DNA from: an uncultured Flavobacteriaceae bacterium
GTDB taxonomy: Bacteria; Bacteroidota; Bacteroidia; Flavobacteriales; Flavobacteriaceae
Direction of reading: 5' to 3'
DNA length: 64,000 bases
Assembly: GCA_947497145.1 (NCBI GenBank)
Contig: CANMFQ010000006.1
Coordinates: 169,411 to 233,410, forward strand
The notes below the pieces were generated by a model, which was not told the DNA's origin, did no database searches, and worked only from the letters and a program-made list of their open reading frames with translations. The translations under genes and the position numbers were made by a program. Shown piece by piece: positions 62,563 through 64,000 of the stretch. Position 1 is the first letter of the stretch. Every line of letters begins with the position of its first letter.

Positions 62563-62611
62563 TCGGTTTTTTCAGTGCGCAGGAAATTCAGAAGTAACAA
62601 AAGAGCATATT

Positions 62612-62909
62612 CAAGCACCTATATTTCTTCTTTAGACTTACTAAGCTACAGGATTTTTAATGGATTTAAAAGTATTTGCCACCACAGGGGTGTAAATTCT
62701 ACTGTTTTGGACATTTCATGCTTCTTAATTGCTTGAATACGGTATAAGCCAACTATTCAGCAATAAAACTCATCTATTCTGCAATTACCGCTATTAAAAT
62801 ATAGCTACAAAGGCAAAAACATCCCATAGTATCGGCAAAGCAGCTGGTTCAGTCAACAGCGCCATCATGTTGGGTCGTACCGACCACACGAAGGCTTAGT
62901 TATTTACCC
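62612..62909 (-). repeat. Composite intercassette repeat, copy D
   Basis: Part one (62821-62909) begins with AAATAACTAAGCC right after the macro-domain gene and contains GGTACGACCCAACATGATGG and CTGCTTTGCCGATACTATGGG. A 100-bp spacer follows, then part two (62612-62720), the recombinase tail and flank ending TATAGGTGCTTG. It is the longest copy. Confidence 0.85.
62641..62720 (-). pseudogene. Tyrosine recombinase C-terminal remnant, copy D
   Basis: Allowing one missing base, the minus-strand translation is HEMSKTVE then IYTPVVANTFKSIKNPVA and a stop. It retains the Tyr but has Pro for the following His. It ends at the same point as the other copies. Confidence 0.75.
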
Positions 62910-62915
62910 AGTGCT

Positions 62916-63797
62916 TTATTCAAAATCATATACTGTTGTTTCGATTTCGTGAGCAATTAATTGACTATTGATAATTTCCTCAATTTTATTCCATTCTCCA
63001 CCAGCAAGTCCGCAACCAATTCGAGGCATATGAATGTTTGCATTTACTTTTTTTGCAAATTCTCGAACTCGTTCTAAACATTGTGCAACAGAATGATAAC
63101 GTATAGGAGGAAGTCCATTTTCATTTTTTCTTATTTTATGTTGAGCAATCATATTGGCAATCCACAAGTCAGAAGAAACTTTCACAAATTGAACATTACC
63201 TAATTTAAATTCTTCGTAGTTGGAATATTCGTCTTTTGGTAATATTTTTTGATACTCAACATTTTCTATGGTTTCTCCTATTTTAGCCTTAAACCATTTT
63301 CGATATTCGGTTTCTGGTTCTTTCCATTTTTTTGAAATCGCCATTACAAATCCTTTTCCCCAACCACCAATATCGTTGCAAATATGCACAATGATTTTTG
63401 GTTTTTCATCTTTTGGGTTTGTTGCGTCTCCTTTTGTGTATTCTATTGGTTTCAAGTCAATTCTTTTAAAGTCAGTATTTAGAGATTTTGTGTCAATTGA
63501 GAGACTAAATCCGTTATATTTTGGGTTATTTCTGTCCGATTTAGGAATCATCCTTTTTTCTATTTCATAAGCATTAATTGGATAACAATAATATCCTTTT
63601 GGTTTCGAGTTTAGAGGTTTACTGATAATTACTCTTTCGTTTTCAAAAATATTTGCTTTTGCTCCACCAGTATAAGGTGCCATAAAATGTGTCAAATAAG
63701 TAATTTTTACATTTTTATTTGCTTGAAAAACTTCACCGCCTTTTGGATAATAAATATTAGTCCCAAATATCTTTTTTGTCAAGTTTTTAAATTTCAT
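62916..63797 (-). CDS. Macro-domain protein with an unknown N-terminal domain
   Basis: A 293-residue cytosolic protein. The ATG at 63797 (MKFKNLTKKIFGTNIYYPKG) is used; a longer frame to 63872 runs into the group II intron end and is not credible. The N-terminal 135 residues are of unrecognised fold. The C-terminal half is an ADP-ribose-binding macro domain: IVHICNDIGGWGKGFVMAI binds the distal ribose, and IHMPRIGCGLAGGEWNKIE forms the phosphate loop. Macro domains bind or remove ADP-ribose; as a mobile cassette gene it could counter a toxin or stress, which is inference. No ADP-ribosyltransferase partner is visible in the window. Confidence 0.85.
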   Translation of the reverse strand: MKFKNLTKKIFGTNIYYPKGGEVFQANKNVKITYLTHFMAPYTGGAKANIFENERVIISKPLNSKPKGYYCYPINAYEIEKRMIPKSDRNNPKYNGFSLSIDTKSLNTDFKRIDLKPIEYTKGDATNPKDEKPKIIVHICNDIGGWGKGFVMAISKKWKEPETEYRKWFKAKIGETIENVEYQKILPKDEYSNYEEFKLGNVQFVKVSSDLWIANMIAQHKIRKNENGLPPIRYHSVAQCLERVREFAKKVNANIHMPRIGCGLAGGEWNKIEEIINSQLIAHEIETTVYDFE

Positions 63798-63814
63798 TTC
63801 AAGGTTTTTCTCGC

Positions 63815-64000
63815 ATTGGGTAACTGGGTAGCGTAAGCCCCCTAAGAACCGTACGTGCGAGTTTCCTAGCATACGGCTCAGGCACTTTTAAGGTTTTTCG
63901 ATAAACGAATCCCCCGGCAGTTGTTAACCCGAAAAATTCATTGCTATTAGATAAAATTGGGTGTAAAGTATTATTTTTATTGTGCAGCAAGCAAAATAAT
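63815..64000 (-). mobile_element. 3' end of a group II intron, cut by the window edge
   Basis: The minus strand carries a canonical domain V (63846-63879), followed by a G-rich domain VI-like segment (GGGGGCTTACGCTACCCAG) ending near 63815. The rest of the intron, including any reverse transcriptase gene, would lie beyond 64000. Its 3' end sits roughly 20 bp upstream of the macro-domain start codon. A 63-codon frame over this region is not a real gene. Confidence 0.75.
63846..63879 (-). ncRNA. Group II intron domain V
   Basis: 34 nt with the exact D5 plan: a 9-bp lower helix starting GAGCCGTAT and ending GTACGGTTC, a 2-nt bulge, a 5-bp upper helix with one mismatch, and a GAAA tetraloop. The catalytic AGC triad is at nt 2-4. 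Confidence 0.88.

Noticed and set aside
58450..62909. Calling the intercassette repeats confirmed attC sites
   Set aside because: The GTTRRRY core is not matched cleanly (GTTAT-type cores with one or two mismatches), arms are weak in copies A and D, and no integrase is in the window; kept as a hypothesis.
58450..62909. Repeats as insertion sequences with a DDE transposase
   Set aside because: No transposase fragment, terminal inverted repeat of IS type or target-site duplication was seen; the only recombinase trace is of the tyrosine type.
63799..63990. 63-codon open frame on the minus strand at the right edge
   Set aside because: It covers the group II intron domain V/VI region; the RNA structure explains the sequence and the frame has no protein character.

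Overview
The window is a stretch of chromosome from a gliding member of the Bacteroidota, most likely family Flavobacteriaceae. The evidence is a type IX secretion (T9SS) gliding locus of the sprC-sprD-sprB-sprF type, T9SS C-terminal sorting domains, TAnnTTTG promoter -7 boxes, weak Shine-Dalgarno signals and AT-rich DNA. The genus cannot be fixed from the sequence. Two 16-bp parS-type palindromes flanking mnmG suggest a position near the replication origin.

Layout. 1-2.9 kb: a partial conserved gene, then tdk-alr-mscL. 2.9-18 kb: a mixed set of envelope and metabolic genes: a DUF5009-type membrane acyltransferase, an SGNH esterase, an S10 peptidase, a malectin/Kelch T9SS cargo protein, a TPR protein, a Gfo/Idh/MocA oxidoreductase, an S41 lipoprotein with an outer-membrane partner, an NlpC/P60 lipoprotein, a GNAT, a CDF transporter and rpiB. 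18.7-22.9 kb: rnr, a GIN-domain protein, a LysE transporter, tRNA-Cys and folB. 22.9-44.4 kb (minus strand): sprC-like, sprD-like, a small chimeric gene, a 5,194-residue SprB-like adhesin and sprF. 44.7-49.4 kb: glnS, an SPFH protein and gltX. 49.9-58.4 kb: a DUF4175 protein, ybeY, mnmG, a methyltransferase and an OmpH/Skp-like lipoprotein.

The most unusual region is 58.4-64 kb. Five same-strand genes (DUF695 protein; TPR membrane protein; DUF2306 plus LytTR pair; macro-domain protein) are separated by four copies of a 220-300 bp composite repeat. One half of each repeat is a GC-richer, hairpin-forming block that starts 10-18 nt after a stop codon, as integron attC sites do. The other half is a degraded copy of the last 25-32 codons of a tyrosine recombinase, ending in variants of IYTHVATNTFKSIKNPLD and lying 42-51 nt before the next start codon. 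The right edge holds the 3' end of a group II intron with a textbook domain V. I read this as the distal part of an integron-like or recombinase-driven cassette array whose active recombinase would lie beyond the right edge. The attC identity is inference; the recombinase tails and the repeat layout are visible directly.

The gliding operon also records a local duplication: a 167-residue gene between sprD and sprB has a SprB-like start and signal peptide joined to a SprD-like C-terminal module.
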